Position numbers and translations under genes: made by a program. A stretch of 56,191 nucleotides of DNA. Origin: Planctomycetota bacterium (GTDB lineage: Bacteria > Planctomycetota > UBA1135 > UBA2386). How positions within the stretch are numbered: the stretch's first letter is position 1; every line of letters starts with the position of its first letter. The notes beneath the pieces were generated by a model. It was not told the origin of the DNA. It made no database searches and saw nothing but the letters and a program-made list of their open reading frames with translations. Location of the stretch: contig JAJFFD010000112.1 of NCBI GenBank assembly GCA_021776805.1, positions 1 to 56,191 of the forward strand, in the 5' to 3' direction. Positions 39,547 to 49,010 of the stretch are shown here, one piece after another.

Positions 39547-41597
39547 TGCTCCTCGCACCCCTCGCCATCCTGGTCCTGCTGGCGATTCCCTTTCACTCAC
39601 TCTGGCCGGACTTCGAGTTGGCTCGCCAGGGACTTCTCGTGCTCCTTGCCGGCTGTGTCATGCTGCGTGCCCCGAGCTGGTGGCCAGGGAAGCTGCCCGC
39701 CGGCAGCCTGGTCTTCGGACTGATGCTGCTCTTCTATCTGGTCCGCTGCATAGACATCAGCGATCCCAGTTCTGGCTTCGACCGATTCCTGTACTTGTCG
39801 AGCCTCGGCATTCTCCTGCTCTGGGGTAGCAGCCTGAAAATCGACGGCCTGCTGCGCGCCCTCTTGCCGGTCACGCTGATCGTCAGTCTCTATGGCTTGG
39901 CCCAGGCCTTCGGCCTGATCTGGCCAGAGGGCTACGCCCTTGATCGCAGCACGGGATTGGGTGTTCCGGTGAGCAGCCTGGGCAACCTCAATGTAGCCAG
40001 CGAGGTGATCAGTATCGGTGGCGCCCTCGCCGCCCTGTACTGCGCGCGTCTGCCCCGCTCCGGCTGGGCGGTTCTGACCCTGGCACTGAGCATCACCTGT
40101 CTCATGCTGAATGGCTCGCGGTCCGCATGGTTGGCCCTTCCCCTGGCCTGTCTCCTGATCCTTCTGGGCGCACCGAAACGGCGGCAGGTGCTCATCGGCA
40201 TCGCCATCGGCATCATCCTCGGCAGCGCCAGCCTCATGCTCAGGCCTGGCTTGGCCGAGCCCCTGGCCAACCCTGTGCAGGAGACTGGGGAATCGGTTGC
40301 CCAGCCCTCGACCATCGCCGTGCGCATGGAGATCTGGGCCAGCAGCTGGGAGCTCTTCCAGGAACGCTGGTTGATCGGCCATGGCAGCGGCACCTTTCCC
40401 ATCGAGTACCCGCGCGTGCGCAGTAATGCGGAGATCGAACTCTCCAGCTTCGGCCGGCAATTCCGCACCGGGGTCGAGTCCGCTCATAACGATAGTATCG
40501 AGATCGCCGTTGAGACCGGCATCCTTGGCCTGACCCTCTGGCTAGCCTTCTGGGCCTTGTCCCTTGGGGGGGTGCTGCGCCATGGGGAACGCGGGCTGAG
40601 TCGCCTGGCGGTCCCGCTGGCTTTTCTCGCCCTCAGCTTGGTCCGCTCACCCTTAGGCAACGCACCGGCGGCTGCCATGACCTTCATCTTCCTCGGCGCC
40701 ATCCTGCGCCGACGACAGGGCGATGAATACTGGGTGCCCGCTGCCGGACCCAAGATCTGGATCTATGTCCCGATCGGCCTCGCCCTCATCGTCCTGGGCG
40801 CCGGACCCCTTCTCTCGCAGATGCGGGCAGCGAGCTATCTGACCAGCTACCAGGCCGGGGAGCCGAATCTCTCGGCCCTGGATCAGGCGATCTGGCTGCA
40901 TGGCTCGGATCGCAAGCTGCGGCAGCTGCGCGTGCAGCAGTTGATGCGCGAGCTCTCCCCCTCGGATGCGCTGCAGTCAGCACAGGCGGATCTGCTCTAC
41001 CTTCATGATCACTCGCCTTACAACAGCACCGACCTGCTGCTGCTAGCTCAGATCAGCCTGCGCGCCGGCCAGCTCGATGCCGCCCAGAACTACGTCGTCC
41101 GCGCACTCCGACAGGATCTCCGTGACCCGGAGGCGATGCTTCTCCTGGCCAGTATCTACTGCCAGCGGGGCCAGGCGGCGGAAGCTGCCGCCACTCTCTA
41201 CGCGAATCCCCATCCCCGGCTCCGCGCGGGTCTGCCCCGGCATCTCAGCGACCTCGCCGATGCGGCTGCCGCCTTGGATGACAGCCGTGGCAATCGCCTG
41301 CTGGGCCGCGAACAGGTCTTCATGAGCGCCGTTCTCGAGAGCGAAGTCGACCCGCTTGGCGCAGAAACCGCCACGGCGATTCAGGCCTTTGCAGAACTCA
41401 GCGCTGCCACGGATCCGCGCGCCCTGGCCTTGACCGCCTATCTGGAGCTGGTGAAGGGCAATCCCGCTGGCGCCGAAGAACTGGGCCAAAAAGCCGCGGC
41501 CGGGGAGAGAATGAACCAGGCGAGCCTGCGCTTGATGCCTCTGGTGATCGAGAGACTCAGCAGCCTGCAAGTCTGGGCCGACTACTTGTCGCGCTGA
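39546..41597 (+). CDS. O-antigen-ligase/polymerase-like membrane protein with TPR region
   Basis: A 683-residue protein. Residues about 1-430 hold roughly 11-12 TM helices of the Wzy_C/O-antigen ligase type, with the long periplasmic loop containing WASSWELFQERWLIGHGSGT and FRTGVESAHNDSIEIAVETG. The remaining ~230 residues are helical TPR-like repeats (DLLLLAQISLRAGQLDAAQN, MLLLASIYCQRGQAAEAA). Such ligase plus TPR fusions occur in surface-glycan loci. The ATG overlaps the ftsY stop. Its end overlaps the SGNH-hydrolase gene by 16 nt on the other strand. It probably acts in glycan ligation or polymerisation, in keeping with the glycan genes at 42-46 kb. Confidence 0.82.
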   Translation: MLLAPLAILVLLAIPFHSLWPDFELARQGLLVLLAGCVMLRAPSWWPGKLPAGSLVFGLMLLFYLVRCIDISDPSSGFDRFLYLSSLGILLLWGSSLKIDGLLRALLPVTLIVSLYGLAQAFGLIWPEGYALDRSTGLGVPVSSLGNLNVASEVISIGGALAALYCARLPRSGWAVLTLALSITCLMLNGSRSAWLALPLACLLILLGAPKRRQVLIGIAIGIILGSASLMLRPGLAEPLANPVQETGESVAQPSTIAVRMEIWASSWELFQERWLIGHGSGTFPIEYPRVRSNAEIELSSFGRQFRTGVESAHNDSIEIAVETGILGLTLWLAFWALSLGGVLRHGERGLSRLAVPLAFLALSLVRSPLGNAPAAAMTFIFLGAILRRRQGDEYWVPAAGPKIWIYVPIGLALIVLGAGPLLSQMRAASYLTSYQAGEPNLSALDQAIWLHGSDRKLRQLRVQQLMRELSPSDALQSAQADLLYLHDHSPYNSTDLLLLAQISLRAGQLDAAQNYVVRALRQDLRDPEAMLLLASIYCQRGQAAEAAATLYANPHPRLRAGLPRHLSDLADAAAALDDSRGNRLLGREQVFMSAVLESEVDPLGAETATAIQAFAELSAATDPRALALTAYLELVKGNPAGAEELGQKAAAGERMNQASLRLMPLVIERLSSLQVWADYLSR

Positions 41598-42487
41598 GTT
41601 CTAGCCTTGGTCGCCGGTTTCACCGCCACCACATCCAACTCACTGATCTCGAGGTCGGCGCGTGATCGCTCAACCATGGTCTGCAGACTCACCGCTCCGG
41701 GCTGCAAACCTGAGTCAGAGGACAGAATCTCGCCAAGCTGCTCGGCGATGCGGTAGCCCATGAGCGCCATGCCCAGGCGATTGGCATGCAATCGATCCCT
41801 CTGCAGCAGCCCGAGCGGTGGAATCTTCAGGTTCTGTTCCCTGTAGCGAACGACTTCGCCTTCGTGCACCGCTCTCTTTACCCAAGCTGCCAGTGGGAAG
41901 AGGTGAACATGATCTCGCGCCGCGATCCAAGCATAGAGCCGCTCGTTCAACTGCTCGAGAATCTCCGGAGCAGGGATTGTGTAGGCACGCAGCACCCGCG
42001 AGTCCGCGCCCCGCATATCCGGGTAGTCGCCAACCAGGATCGGGCAGTCCAACAAGTCCAAGAGCGCGAAACCTTCCTCCTGCTTCTGGAGGCGTGCACG
42101 ACCCTCGTCCCCCTGCACCCGGCCGTAGCCAAACCAGAACATGAAGTCGATGGCCAGCACCAGGTCCGGGTCGTCCCGCAAGACCCGGCGCAGGCGGGGC
42201 GCCTGCTTGGCCACAGGGTCGATGAAGGTCGCCATGTCGCTGCGATCTCGGACACTGACCGCCGCGAGATCCCAGATCCCTTCGAGGACCTTCTGTAGCC
42301 TGGCGGTGCCGGGGCGTTCGACCGAGTAGCCAGCGGTCACGCTGGCGCCAAGGAGTGAAACAACTCTCGCCGCAGGAGAATTCGCCGCCGGCTGCGGTGC
42401 CTCAGCCTGCCCGCTGAGGACCAATGACAAGGTCAGGCTGGCACAGACCGCCAGACTCTCAGCTCTGAATCCCATGAAAAGCAGCAT
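41582..42487 (-). CDS. Exported SGNH-hydrolase-like protein
   Basis: A 301-residue secreted protein. The ATG at 42487 is preceded by GAGGAT with short spacing, and an ATG at 42475 is also possible; both give a signal sequence (ESLAVCASLTLSLVLSGQA). The N-terminal block VVSLLGASVTAGYS resembles SGNH block I (nucleophile Ser), and the later DRLHANRLGMALMGYRIAEQ resembles block V (Asp/His). The middle motifs are not fully clear, so esterase or deacylase activity is inferred. It overlaps the O-antigen ligase gene by 16 nt and diverges from the glycosyltransferase gene. Confidence 0.75.
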   Translation of the reverse strand: MLLFMGFRAESLAVCASLTLSLVLSGQAEAPQPAANSPAARVVSLLGASVTAGYSVERPGTARLQKVLEGIWDLAAVSVRDRSDMATFIDPVAKQAPRLRRVLRDDPDLVLAIDFMFWFGYGRVQGDEGRARLQKQEEGFALLDLLDCPILVGDYPDMRGADSRVLRAYTIPAPEILEQLNERLYAWIAARDHVHLFPLAAWVKRAVHEGEVVRYREQNLKIPPLGLLQRDRLHANRLGMALMGYRIAEQLGEILSSDSGLQPGAVSLQTMVERSRADLEISELDVVAVKPATKARTQRDK

Positions 42488-42524
42488 ATCCTCGGCACAG
42501 CGCTGGAGTATCCTAAGCAGGTCG

Positions 42525-43265
42525 ATGTACAGGAATCAGAGCGTTTCCCTGATCATTCCTGCTCATAACGAGGAGCAGACGATCAACGAAGTCATCGCGG
42601 AATTCCGCCCGGTCCCCTTTCTGGACGAGATTCTGGTTATCGACAACAACTGCAACGACCGCACAGCTGAGCTGGCGCGGAATGCAGGGGCGCGTGTAGT
42701 CAGTGAGAGTCGACCGGGCTACGGCTCGGCCCTCCTGCGCGGCCTGGATGAAGCCAAGGGCGACATAATGGTCTTGGTCGAAGCCGATGGTTCCTTCGCC
42801 GCCCGGGACATGGAGAAGATGCTGGTCTATCTCGAGGACGCGGGAATGGTGATGGGCACGCGCACTACCCGACAGATGCTCGAGCAGGGAGCCAACATGC
42901 GCTTCCTCCTGCGCTGGGGAAACGTCTTCATGGCCAAGTATCTGGAGCTGCTCTGGCTTCGCCCTGAGGAGCCGCGTTTTACCGATGTGGGCTGCACCTA
43001 CCGCGCCCTCGATCGGGAGACCTATAGCAAGATCCGCCCCCTCCTCCGCGAGAGCGGGCCGGAGTTTTCTCCAGCAATGATGTGTGCCGCCTTGCTCGCA
43101 CGCTGCCGTGTCATCGAGATTCCGATCACATACCGTCGGCGTTCCGGCGGCGAATCGAAGCATTCGGATACCTTCTCCCGGCAATTGCGGACTGCGCTCC
43201 GCATGTTCCTGACGATCAGTCGTAAGTGGTTGTTCGACAAGAAACTTCTCGAGAGTCCCAAATAG
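42525..43265 (+). CDS. Family 2 glycosyltransferase
   Basis: A 246-residue GT2 enzyme from the ATG at 42525; earlier in-frame starts are antisense to the SGNH gene and are rejected. GT-A motifs: SVSLIIPAHNEEQTINEVIA, LVIDNNCNDRTAELA and EADGSFAARDMEKML (DxD-like). A later VGCTYRALDR element also fits. It is soluble and DPM1/dolichyl-phosphate-mannose-synthase-like without TM segments. TATCCT at 42509-42514 is a possible -10. It starts a small set that continues, after a 229-nt gap, with the flavoprotein and two methyltransferases, probably a glycan or glycolipid modification group. Confidence 0.9.
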   Translation: MYRNQSVSLIIPAHNEEQTINEVIAEFRPVPFLDEILVIDNNCNDRTAELARNAGARVVSESRPGYGSALLRGLDEAKGDIMVLVEADGSFAARDMEKMLVYLEDAGMVMGTRTTRQMLEQGANMRFLLRWGNVFMAKYLELLWLRPEEPRFTDVGCTYRALDRETYSKIRPLLRESGPEFSPAMMCAALLARCRVIEIPITYRRRSGGESKHSDTFSRQLRTALRMFLTISRKWLFDKKLLESPK

Positions 43266-43494
43266 GGAACTTCCCCTGGATCGCAGGGAAGCACCCCTGC
43301 CTTGGGCGACTTCGCGTACGCTCGACAGCCACGGCAAAAACTCCACAAGCAGCACCGCCAGTTGCCCTGCCAAACGCTAGAATCCTTTGGCCCCCGTTGG
43401 CCGAAACAGGCCTGTCGACGGTTTTTCCGCGCGATAGCTTTGGTCACGGAGCCCCTGCCACGCATCACACCTCGGAACCAGCATCAAGGGCAGA

Positions 43495-44922
43495 ATGAGC
43501 GATCACAACGTCATCCTAGGCGGGGGTCTAGCCGGACTCTCCTGCGCCTACGAACTCGCCATGAAGGGGCAGCGAGTCACCGTACTCGAGAGAGAACCCC
43601 ATGTTGGTGGAATGGCCTCGTCATTCATCGAGGAGGGTGACGAGTACTGGTGTCATGACTTCGGTCCGCACCGCTTTCATAGTCGCGACCAGGCGCTCCT
43701 CCAGCACATCAAGGACATCCTCGGTGACAACGTGGTCACCGCCCAGCGACTCTCGCGCATCGTGCTCTTCAATCGTTTCTTCGACTACCCCCTGGTGGCC
43801 TCGAACGTGCTGCGCAACATGCCGCCGCACCTGCTCGCCAAGGCAATGCTCGACTACCTCTGGGTGCGCTTCCTCGATGTGACCCGGATTAGGAAGTATG
43901 ACGACATCTCCTTCGAGAGCTGGGTGACACGACGCTTCGGCAAGACCCTCTATCGGATCTTCTTCGGTCAGTACACAGAGAAGGCCTGGGGCATGTCTCC
44001 CAGCCAGATCTCCGCGGACTGGGCCAGCCAGCGCATCAGCCTGCTGAATCTCTGGGACACGATCAAGAAGACCGTATTCCGACCGAAGGAGGGTGAAGGC
44101 CCGCGCACTCTCGTTACCAGCTTCATGTATCCGAAGTTCGGGGGCATCGGGGAGCTGAGTCGGGGGTATGTGCGCAAGATCGAGGACTCGGGCACCGGAT
44201 CAAGAGTGCTCACCAACGCCCCCGCCGTGCGCATTCATCGTGACGGCACCCGCATCGTCGGCATCGAGTACGGTAAGCACCACCGCGAACTCATGACGGC
44301 CAAGAACTACATCAGCACCTTGCCGGTGACCGCTCTGGTCCGAGCTCTGGCGCCAGCCGCTCCAGATGATGTCGTGCAGGCCGCTCGCTCCCTCAAGTAC
44401 ATCTCCATCGTCTTCGTCTACCTGAAGTTGGACCGCCCCAGCGTGAGCCCGGACTCCTGGGTCTACTTGCCGGAAAAGCACCTAACCGTGCATCGCATCT
44501 CCGAGTTCAAGAACTTCAGCCCGCACTGCGCGCCGAAGGACAAGACCATGGTTTGCGCAGAGATCACCTGCCGTCGCGGCGATGAAATCTGGCGATCGAG
44601 CGACGAAGATCTTCGCGATCTGGCGGAGAAGGATCTGATCTCCGTAGGCCTGATCGAGAAGGGTCAGGTCCTGAGTTGCTTCACCAAGAGGATCCCTTAC
44701 GCCTATCCGGTCTACGATCTCGAGTATCGCACGCACATCGACCCGGTCATCGAGTTTGTGAAGACCCTGACCAACATCATCACCACCGGTCGCCAGGGTA
44801 ACTTTCGCTACAACAACATGGACCAATCCATCGAGATGGGACGCAAGGTTGGCCTGCAACTGGCTACTGGCGACTACACGGACCACGCAGCTGTGGCCAC
44901 CGGCAAGGAGTACTTCGGGTGA
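43495..44922 (+). CDS. FAD-dependent oxidoreductase, UDP-galactopyranose-mutase/PPOX-like
   Basis: A 475-residue flavoprotein. The N-terminal FAD-binding motif is ILGGGLAGLSCAYELAMKGQ, with the ADP-ribose acid in VTVLEREPHVGGMASSF. The middle KAWGMSPSQISADWASQRIS and the PKFGGIGELSRGYVRKI element are characteristic of amine-oxidase/PPOX-fold enzymes of surface-glycan loci. The end holds the flavin motif RYNNMDQSIEMG. The stop overlaps the next gene's GTG (GTGA at 44919-44922). Linkage to a glycosyltransferase and methyltransferases suggests oxidation or mutation of a sugar nucleotide or lipid-linked sugar. Confidence 0.85.
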   Translation: MSDHNVILGGGLAGLSCAYELAMKGQRVTVLEREPHVGGMASSFIEEGDEYWCHDFGPHRFHSRDQALLQHIKDILGDNVVTAQRLSRIVLFNRFFDYPLVASNVLRNMPPHLLAKAMLDYLWVRFLDVTRIRKYDDISFESWVTRRFGKTLYRIFFGQYTEKAWGMSPSQISADWASQRISLLNLWDTIKKTVFRPKEGEGPRTLVTSFMYPKFGGIGELSRGYVRKIEDSGTGSRVLTNAPAVRIHRDGTRIVGIEYGKHHRELMTAKNYISTLPVTALVRALAPAAPDDVVQAARSLKYISIVFVYLKLDRPSVSPDSWVYLPEKHLTVHRISEFKNFSPHCAPKDKTMVCAEITCRRGDEIWRSSDEDLRDLAEKDLISVGLIEKGQVLSCFTKRIPYAYPVYDLEYRTHIDPVIEFVKTLTNIITTGRQGNFRYNNMDQSIEMGRKVGLQLATGDYTDHAAVATGKEYFG

Positions 44923-45821
44923 GCGCTAACCTGGTAGAGGTCAAGAGCTGCCAGGTCTGCGGGGGAGCAAAGCACAGCACGGTCTTCGCCGAAGAACCCT
45001 ATCAGGTCATGCGATGCAGCGACTGCGGCCTGGTCTTCGTCTCTCCACGCTGGAATGACGAGAGCATCCAAGAGGTCTACAACGCGGACTACTGGCAGAG
45101 CGACAGCCCCAAGACCAAGGGCTATAGCGACTATGCCAGCGAGGCCGAGCTCTACCTGAAGACCTTCCGCCGTCGACGCAACTTCGTTCGCGAGCACGTG
45201 CGCCCTGGCGGCAAGATTCTCGACGTTGGCTGCGCGGCCGGGTACTTCCTAAGGGTCATGCGCGATTCTGGCCACGAGGTCTATGGCGTCGAACTCTCCG
45301 CAAGCATCGCCCAGCATGCCATCGATCACCTTGGCGGCGATCACATCCATGTCGGCACCTTGGAAACCGCCAGCAGCGCCGAGGGCTTCGAGCCTGGCAG
45401 CTTTGATCTGGTCACTTTCTGGGACGTCATCGAACATGTGCCAGACCCCCAAGCCCTCCTGCGCCAGGCTGCCACGATGCTCAAACCCGGCGGCAGTCTC
45501 ATCATCGAGACCCAGAACGTGGACAGCCGCTTTGCTGGCCTCCTCGGTCGTCGCTGGCATCACTACAAGCACGAGGAACACATCTACCACTTCAGCCCGC
45601 GCACCATCGAGCGCCTCCTGCAACAGGGTGGGTTCGAACTAACCGAGCTGACCAGCTCCTACGGTGGCAAGTACGTGTCCTTTGGCTTCATTGCCGAGCG
45701 CGCAGCGCGCCTGGGTCCCCTGGTGGGTTTCCTCCTCAAGCCGCTCAACCTTCTGAAGAAGGCCAATCTCTATCTCAACCTGCGCGATGAGATCGTCGTC
45801 GTCGCGCGCCCCACTAGCTGA
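44919..45821 (+). CDS. SAM methyltransferase with N-terminal zinc ribbon
   Basis: A 300-residue class I methyltransferase. The N-terminal Cys4 ribbon is CQVCGG and later CSDCGLVF. The SAM motif I is ILDVGCAAGYFLRVMRDSG, motif II is DLVTFWDVIEHVPDP, and a post-motif is LKPGGSLIIETQN. The GTG start overlaps the flavoprotein stop, with AAGGAG about 8 nt upstream. This architecture is common in sugar and polyketide methylation genes. The next gene is a second methyltransferase, overlapping by one base (TGATG). Confidence 0.88.
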   Translation: MSANLVEVKSCQVCGGAKHSTVFAEEPYQVMRCSDCGLVFVSPRWNDESIQEVYNADYWQSDSPKTKGYSDYASEAELYLKTFRRRRNFVREHVRPGGKILDVGCAAGYFLRVMRDSGHEVYGVELSASIAQHAIDHLGGDHIHVGTLETASSAEGFEPGSFDLVTFWDVIEHVPDPQALLRQAATMLKPGGSLIIETQNVDSRFAGLLGRRWHHYKHEEHIYHFSPRTIERLLQQGGFELTELTSSYGGKYVSFGFIAERAARLGPLVGFLLKPLNLLKKANLYLNLRDEIVVVARPTS

Positions 45822-46564
45822 TGGAAGCGACCGTCTACGAACAGTTCGCCGAGCTAGAAGAAAACCACTTCTGGTTTCGCGGTCGCCGCCGGATCTTCTT
45901 CGAGTTGATCGGGCAACACCTCGGCGAGGGTGAAAACCTGGAGATCCTCGAGATCGGCTGCGGTGCCGGCGGCATGCTCGGCCCTCTCGGCAAGTATGGC
46001 CGGGTCACCGGCATGGATATCTCCCAGGACTACATCCAATTCTGCCGCAGCCGAGGTTACGAGCGGGTGCTCACGGGTTCCGGCTACGAGCTGCCATTCG
46101 CCGATGACAGCTTCGATCTAGTGGCCCTCTTTGATGTGATCGAGCACATTCCAGATGACGAGCGCGTGCTCAGCGAAGTGCGACGCGTGCTCAAGCCCGG
46201 CGGCAGGATCTTCCTCTCCGTACCCGCATACCAGTTTCTCTACTCACAGAACGACCGGGTTGCCCACCATTGCCGGCGATACACGGCGAGACGACTGCGC
46301 AAGGTCATGCGCGCTGCCGGCCTGAAACCGCGCAAGGTCTCCTACTTCAACACCTTCCTCTTCCCCCTGATCCTGCCAGCAATCCTGGTGCTCAAGCTCA
46401 AGGAGAAGTTGCTCGGTCTGCCGGATGCACAGACGAACTTGAGTCACCAGTTCGCAGGCCCGGTGAACGAAGCCTTCGCCTGGATCATGAGCAGCGAGCG
46501 CTGGCTCCTGCGCCACATGGAGTTTCCCTTTGGACACTCCCTGGTTGCGCTGGGTGAGAGTTAG
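45821..46564 (+). CDS. SAM-dependent methyltransferase
   Basis: A 247-residue class I methyltransferase: ILEIGCGAGGMLGPLGKYGR is the SAM loop, DLVALFDVIEHIPDD the motif II, and VLKPGGRIFLSVPAYQ the post-motif. A Tyr/His-rich segment and a hydrophobic helix (LIVPAILVLKL-like, FLFPLILPAILVLKLK) near residues 180-200 suggest membrane association. It overlaps the previous methyltransferase by one base (TGATG). The end is convergent with the PpiD-like gene, 11 nt apart. Confidence 0.88.
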   Translation: MEATVYEQFAELEENHFWFRGRRRIFFELIGQHLGEGENLEILEIGCGAGGMLGPLGKYGRVTGMDISQDYIQFCRSRGYERVLTGSGYELPFADDSFDLVALFDVIEHIPDDERVLSEVRRVLKPGGRIFLSVPAYQFLYSQNDRVAHHCRRYTARRLRKVMRAAGLKPRKVSYFNTFLFPLILPAILVLKLKEKLLGLPDAQTNLSHQFAGPVNEAFAWIMSSERWLLRHMEFPFGHSLVALGES

Positions 46565-46575
46565 GCTGGAGTCAC

Positions 46576-49008
46576 TTACTTCTTCTCCGGCCCGCTCGAA
46601 CTTGCGCTAGAACCAACGGGCTCAGCCTTCGGTGTTTCCACCGGCGGCGTGAGCTTGATGCGCTCACCGAGCGCTTCTTCCGTGAAGGACTGAGCCATGC
46701 CCTGGCTCAAGCGAGCCTGGGCAGCCGCCCGACGGCCGAGCTCCAGATCCCGTCGCGTCAGATCGGCGATGCTCGCCTTCTCCACCGAGTCGCAGACGGC
46801 CATGTAGTAGCGCCGCTTGGTCATGTCCTCGAGTAGATCGCTGACGTCGCCTTCTTCCAAGTCGGCCAGGTCAGAGCCACGACTGTAGAAGAGGAACTGC
46901 ACCGTCTCCGGGAAGATCTCGCGCGGAGCTCCCTTGCTGCTCAGGTTTCGGGGCTGGGCTTCGAGAGACTCCAGGGTGAAGCCAACCTCGACCGCCGCTG
47001 CCTCGACCACTTCCTTGTAGGCCTTCTCCGCCTCCTCGGCGATGTCCGTTTCGAGCTTGGCGCTCAGCTCTTCGTCCAGAGCTTCACGCTTCGTATCTTC
47101 ATCGGCGAGCTGAACGAGCAAATCATCCAGGTGCTCCTTCCAGCGACGATAGGCGCCGGAAGCCTGATCCTCGGAGAGCTTGTTCACCTGGAGCTGGGCA
47201 GCATCGCGCTCTTCGCTGGTCTGCTGTCGCCAGTCCTCGAGACTCTTGGCCAGCTCGGCAGCCTTGTCGCTCTCGAGCTTGCTGACTTCATCGGCGCGGG
47301 CTTCCTTGCCAAGGCGAAGGAGCGCCGCTTCGAAGGCCTCCGCCTTCTCCTTGCCGAGCTCGTCAGCCTTCTTGCTGTAATACTCGGCACGGGCCTCGTC
47401 CTTGATCGCTACGAATTCCTTGAGGGGCCGCAGTTCGAGCTCCAGAACCTGGTAGTGGAAGAGTGCATCCTTGCTCTCCTGCACGCTCGAGGAGAGCTCA
47501 CCGGTCTTCTGGTGGCTGACTCCGGCCCAGGCATCTGCCCAGTCACCGAGCCCTTCGATCGATTCGAGGTCCGTGGCATTCTGGGGCTGGGCAGCACTGT
47601 CCAGATAGCTGAATGCACTGGCGTCCCGGTCGGCGAGGACTCGGGCCAGAGCAGCCTCCATGTCGAATGCGCTGCGCCCCGCATCGAGGGCCTCCCCGGC
47701 ATCTTCGTAGGTCTTGGTCGCTGCGGTCAGCTTGTCGTCTGCGGCTGAGACCGCGCGCTTCTTGTCCTCGTTGTCGGGATCCGAGTCCAAGGCCACCTGC
47801 GCGGCGGCCTGCTCGTCCATCGCCTCGAGGCGCTTTTGATTGGCCTGAGTTCGGGTCTCGCTCAGGGGTAGCAGAGCGTCGCCCTGCTCCTTGACGACGC
47901 CGGCCCAGAGCATGCGGAGGATCTCGCGCGCTTCCAGGCGCTTGCGGATATTTGCCTTGAGAGCATCGTCAAGCGGGATGAACTCATCCTGAATCGGAGC
48001 AGGATCCTGCTCCTCAGGATTCTCCTCCTTGGGGGGCTTCTCCTCTTCTTCCTTCGCGAGCTTGTACCAAAGGGCCTTCTTGCCCTCGTAGAAGCTCTGC
48101 ACTTCCTCGTCACTGATGGTCCTGGCGCCGAGTTCTTCGGCGAAGGGCGCCGGGTCGAAGGCATCCAGGTCCAGCTTGGCGATGCGCAGCCTCGCCCGGT
48201 CCGAGTCATAGAAGCCGTAGCTCTGCTTGTCCTCTTCACTGAGGCCGTCCAGCCAGGTCTGCAGATCTGCATCGCTGACTTCCGTCGCCTTGAGTTCATC
48301 CTCGAGAGCCTGCCGATCCAGGCTCGCTACTTTCAGTTGAACCATCTCCTGCTGCTCGAGAATGTCCTCCACGAGAGCAGCGTCGGAGACATCGATGGCC
48401 AAGGCCTGCAAGCGGGCGTAGAGGCCAATCCGCATCGCCTCGCGGATGTCAGCGCGGTACGCCTCGAGAGATGCATAGCCACGGAAGATGGCCAGGTCCT
48501 GAGGAGTGTTGATCCGTGCATCGGGCAGAGTCGCAACCGCCTCGGCCAGGGCACGATCGATCTCGTCTTCCGAAACCTCGATGCCGTACTCGAGAGCGGC
48601 CCTACGCATGGAAGCGTAGACCACGTCCATGTTCTGCTCGCGATCGTTTTCGCTGAGCGTCGGGAGGACGATGACCGGGCCAGTTCCGACCCGCGCCAGA
48701 TTTCCACCTACGCGCAGGTCCTCCGCGGTCAGCTCCATCTTCTTGCCCCTGATCTCGATCGTGCTCTGCGGCGGAGGCTCGTAGAACGCGTCGGAAAACA
48801 GGGACTGCAGCGCACCGGTGATTGAAAAGCTCACCAGAGCAAAGATGCCAGCGGTGTACAGGATGATTCGCTGGTACTTGCCGAAGAAGCCGAAGGTCGA
48901 GGAATGAGGAGAGAGTCGCTTGCTTGCGGTGCTCTCCTTTGCAGCTGAATCTTGCTGCCCTGACTTGTCGTCTGCTGAATCGGGTCCTTTCTCGGGGGTC
49001 TTGGTCAC
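46576..49008 (-). CDS. PpiD/SurA-like periplasmic folding protein without clear PPIase domain
   Basis: An 810-residue protein with one N-terminal TM (RIILYTAGIFALVSFSITGA, about residues 48-67) and a large periplasmic part. SurA_N-like helices are visible (EDEIDRALAEAVATLPDARI, SLEAYRADIREAMRIGLYAR), followed by a long coiled-coil Glu/Lys-rich region. No parvulin rotamase block is evident. The TTG at 49014 overlaps the Trm112 stop, but the GTG at 49008 has GGAAG at a better distance and is chosen. The layout matches PpiD-like proteins but much longer. Role: probable envelope chaperone (inference). Confidence 0.75.
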   Translation of the reverse strand: MTKTPEKGPDSADDKSGQQDSAAKESTASKRLSPHSSTFGFFGKYQRIILYTAGIFALVSFSITGALQSLFSDAFYEPPPQSTIEIRGKKMELTAEDLRVGGNLARVGTGPVIVLPTLSENDREQNMDVVYASMRRAALEYGIEVSEDEIDRALAEAVATLPDARINTPQDLAIFRGYASLEAYRADIREAMRIGLYARLQALAIDVSDAALVEDILEQQEMVQLKVASLDRQALEDELKATEVSDADLQTWLDGLSEEDKQSYGFYDSDRARLRIAKLDLDAFDPAPFAEELGARTISDEEVQSFYEGKKALWYKLAKEEEEKPPKEENPEEQDPAPIQDEFIPLDDALKANIRKRLEAREILRMLWAGVVKEQGDALLPLSETRTQANQKRLEAMDEQAAAQVALDSDPDNEDKKRAVSAADDKLTAATKTYEDAGEALDAGRSAFDMEAALARVLADRDASAFSYLDSAAQPQNATDLESIEGLGDWADAWAGVSHQKTGELSSSVQESKDALFHYQVLELELRPLKEFVAIKDEARAEYYSKKADELGKEKAEAFEAALLRLGKEARADEVSKLESDKAAELAKSLEDWRQQTSEERDAAQLQVNKLSEDQASGAYRRWKEHLDDLLVQLADEDTKREALDEELSAKLETDIAEEAEKAYKEVVEAAAVEVGFTLESLEAQPRNLSSKGAPREIFPETVQFLFYSRGSDLADLEEGDVSDLLEDMTKRRYYMAVCDSVEKASIADLTRRDLELGRRAAAQARLSQGMAQSFTEEALGERIKLTPPVETPKAEPVGSSASSSGPEKK

Positions 49009-49010
49009 GC

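Noticed and set aside
43270-43291. CTTCCC/GGGAAG hairpin after the glycosyltransferase gene
   Set aside because: Only 6 bp with no T-run; too weak to call a terminator.
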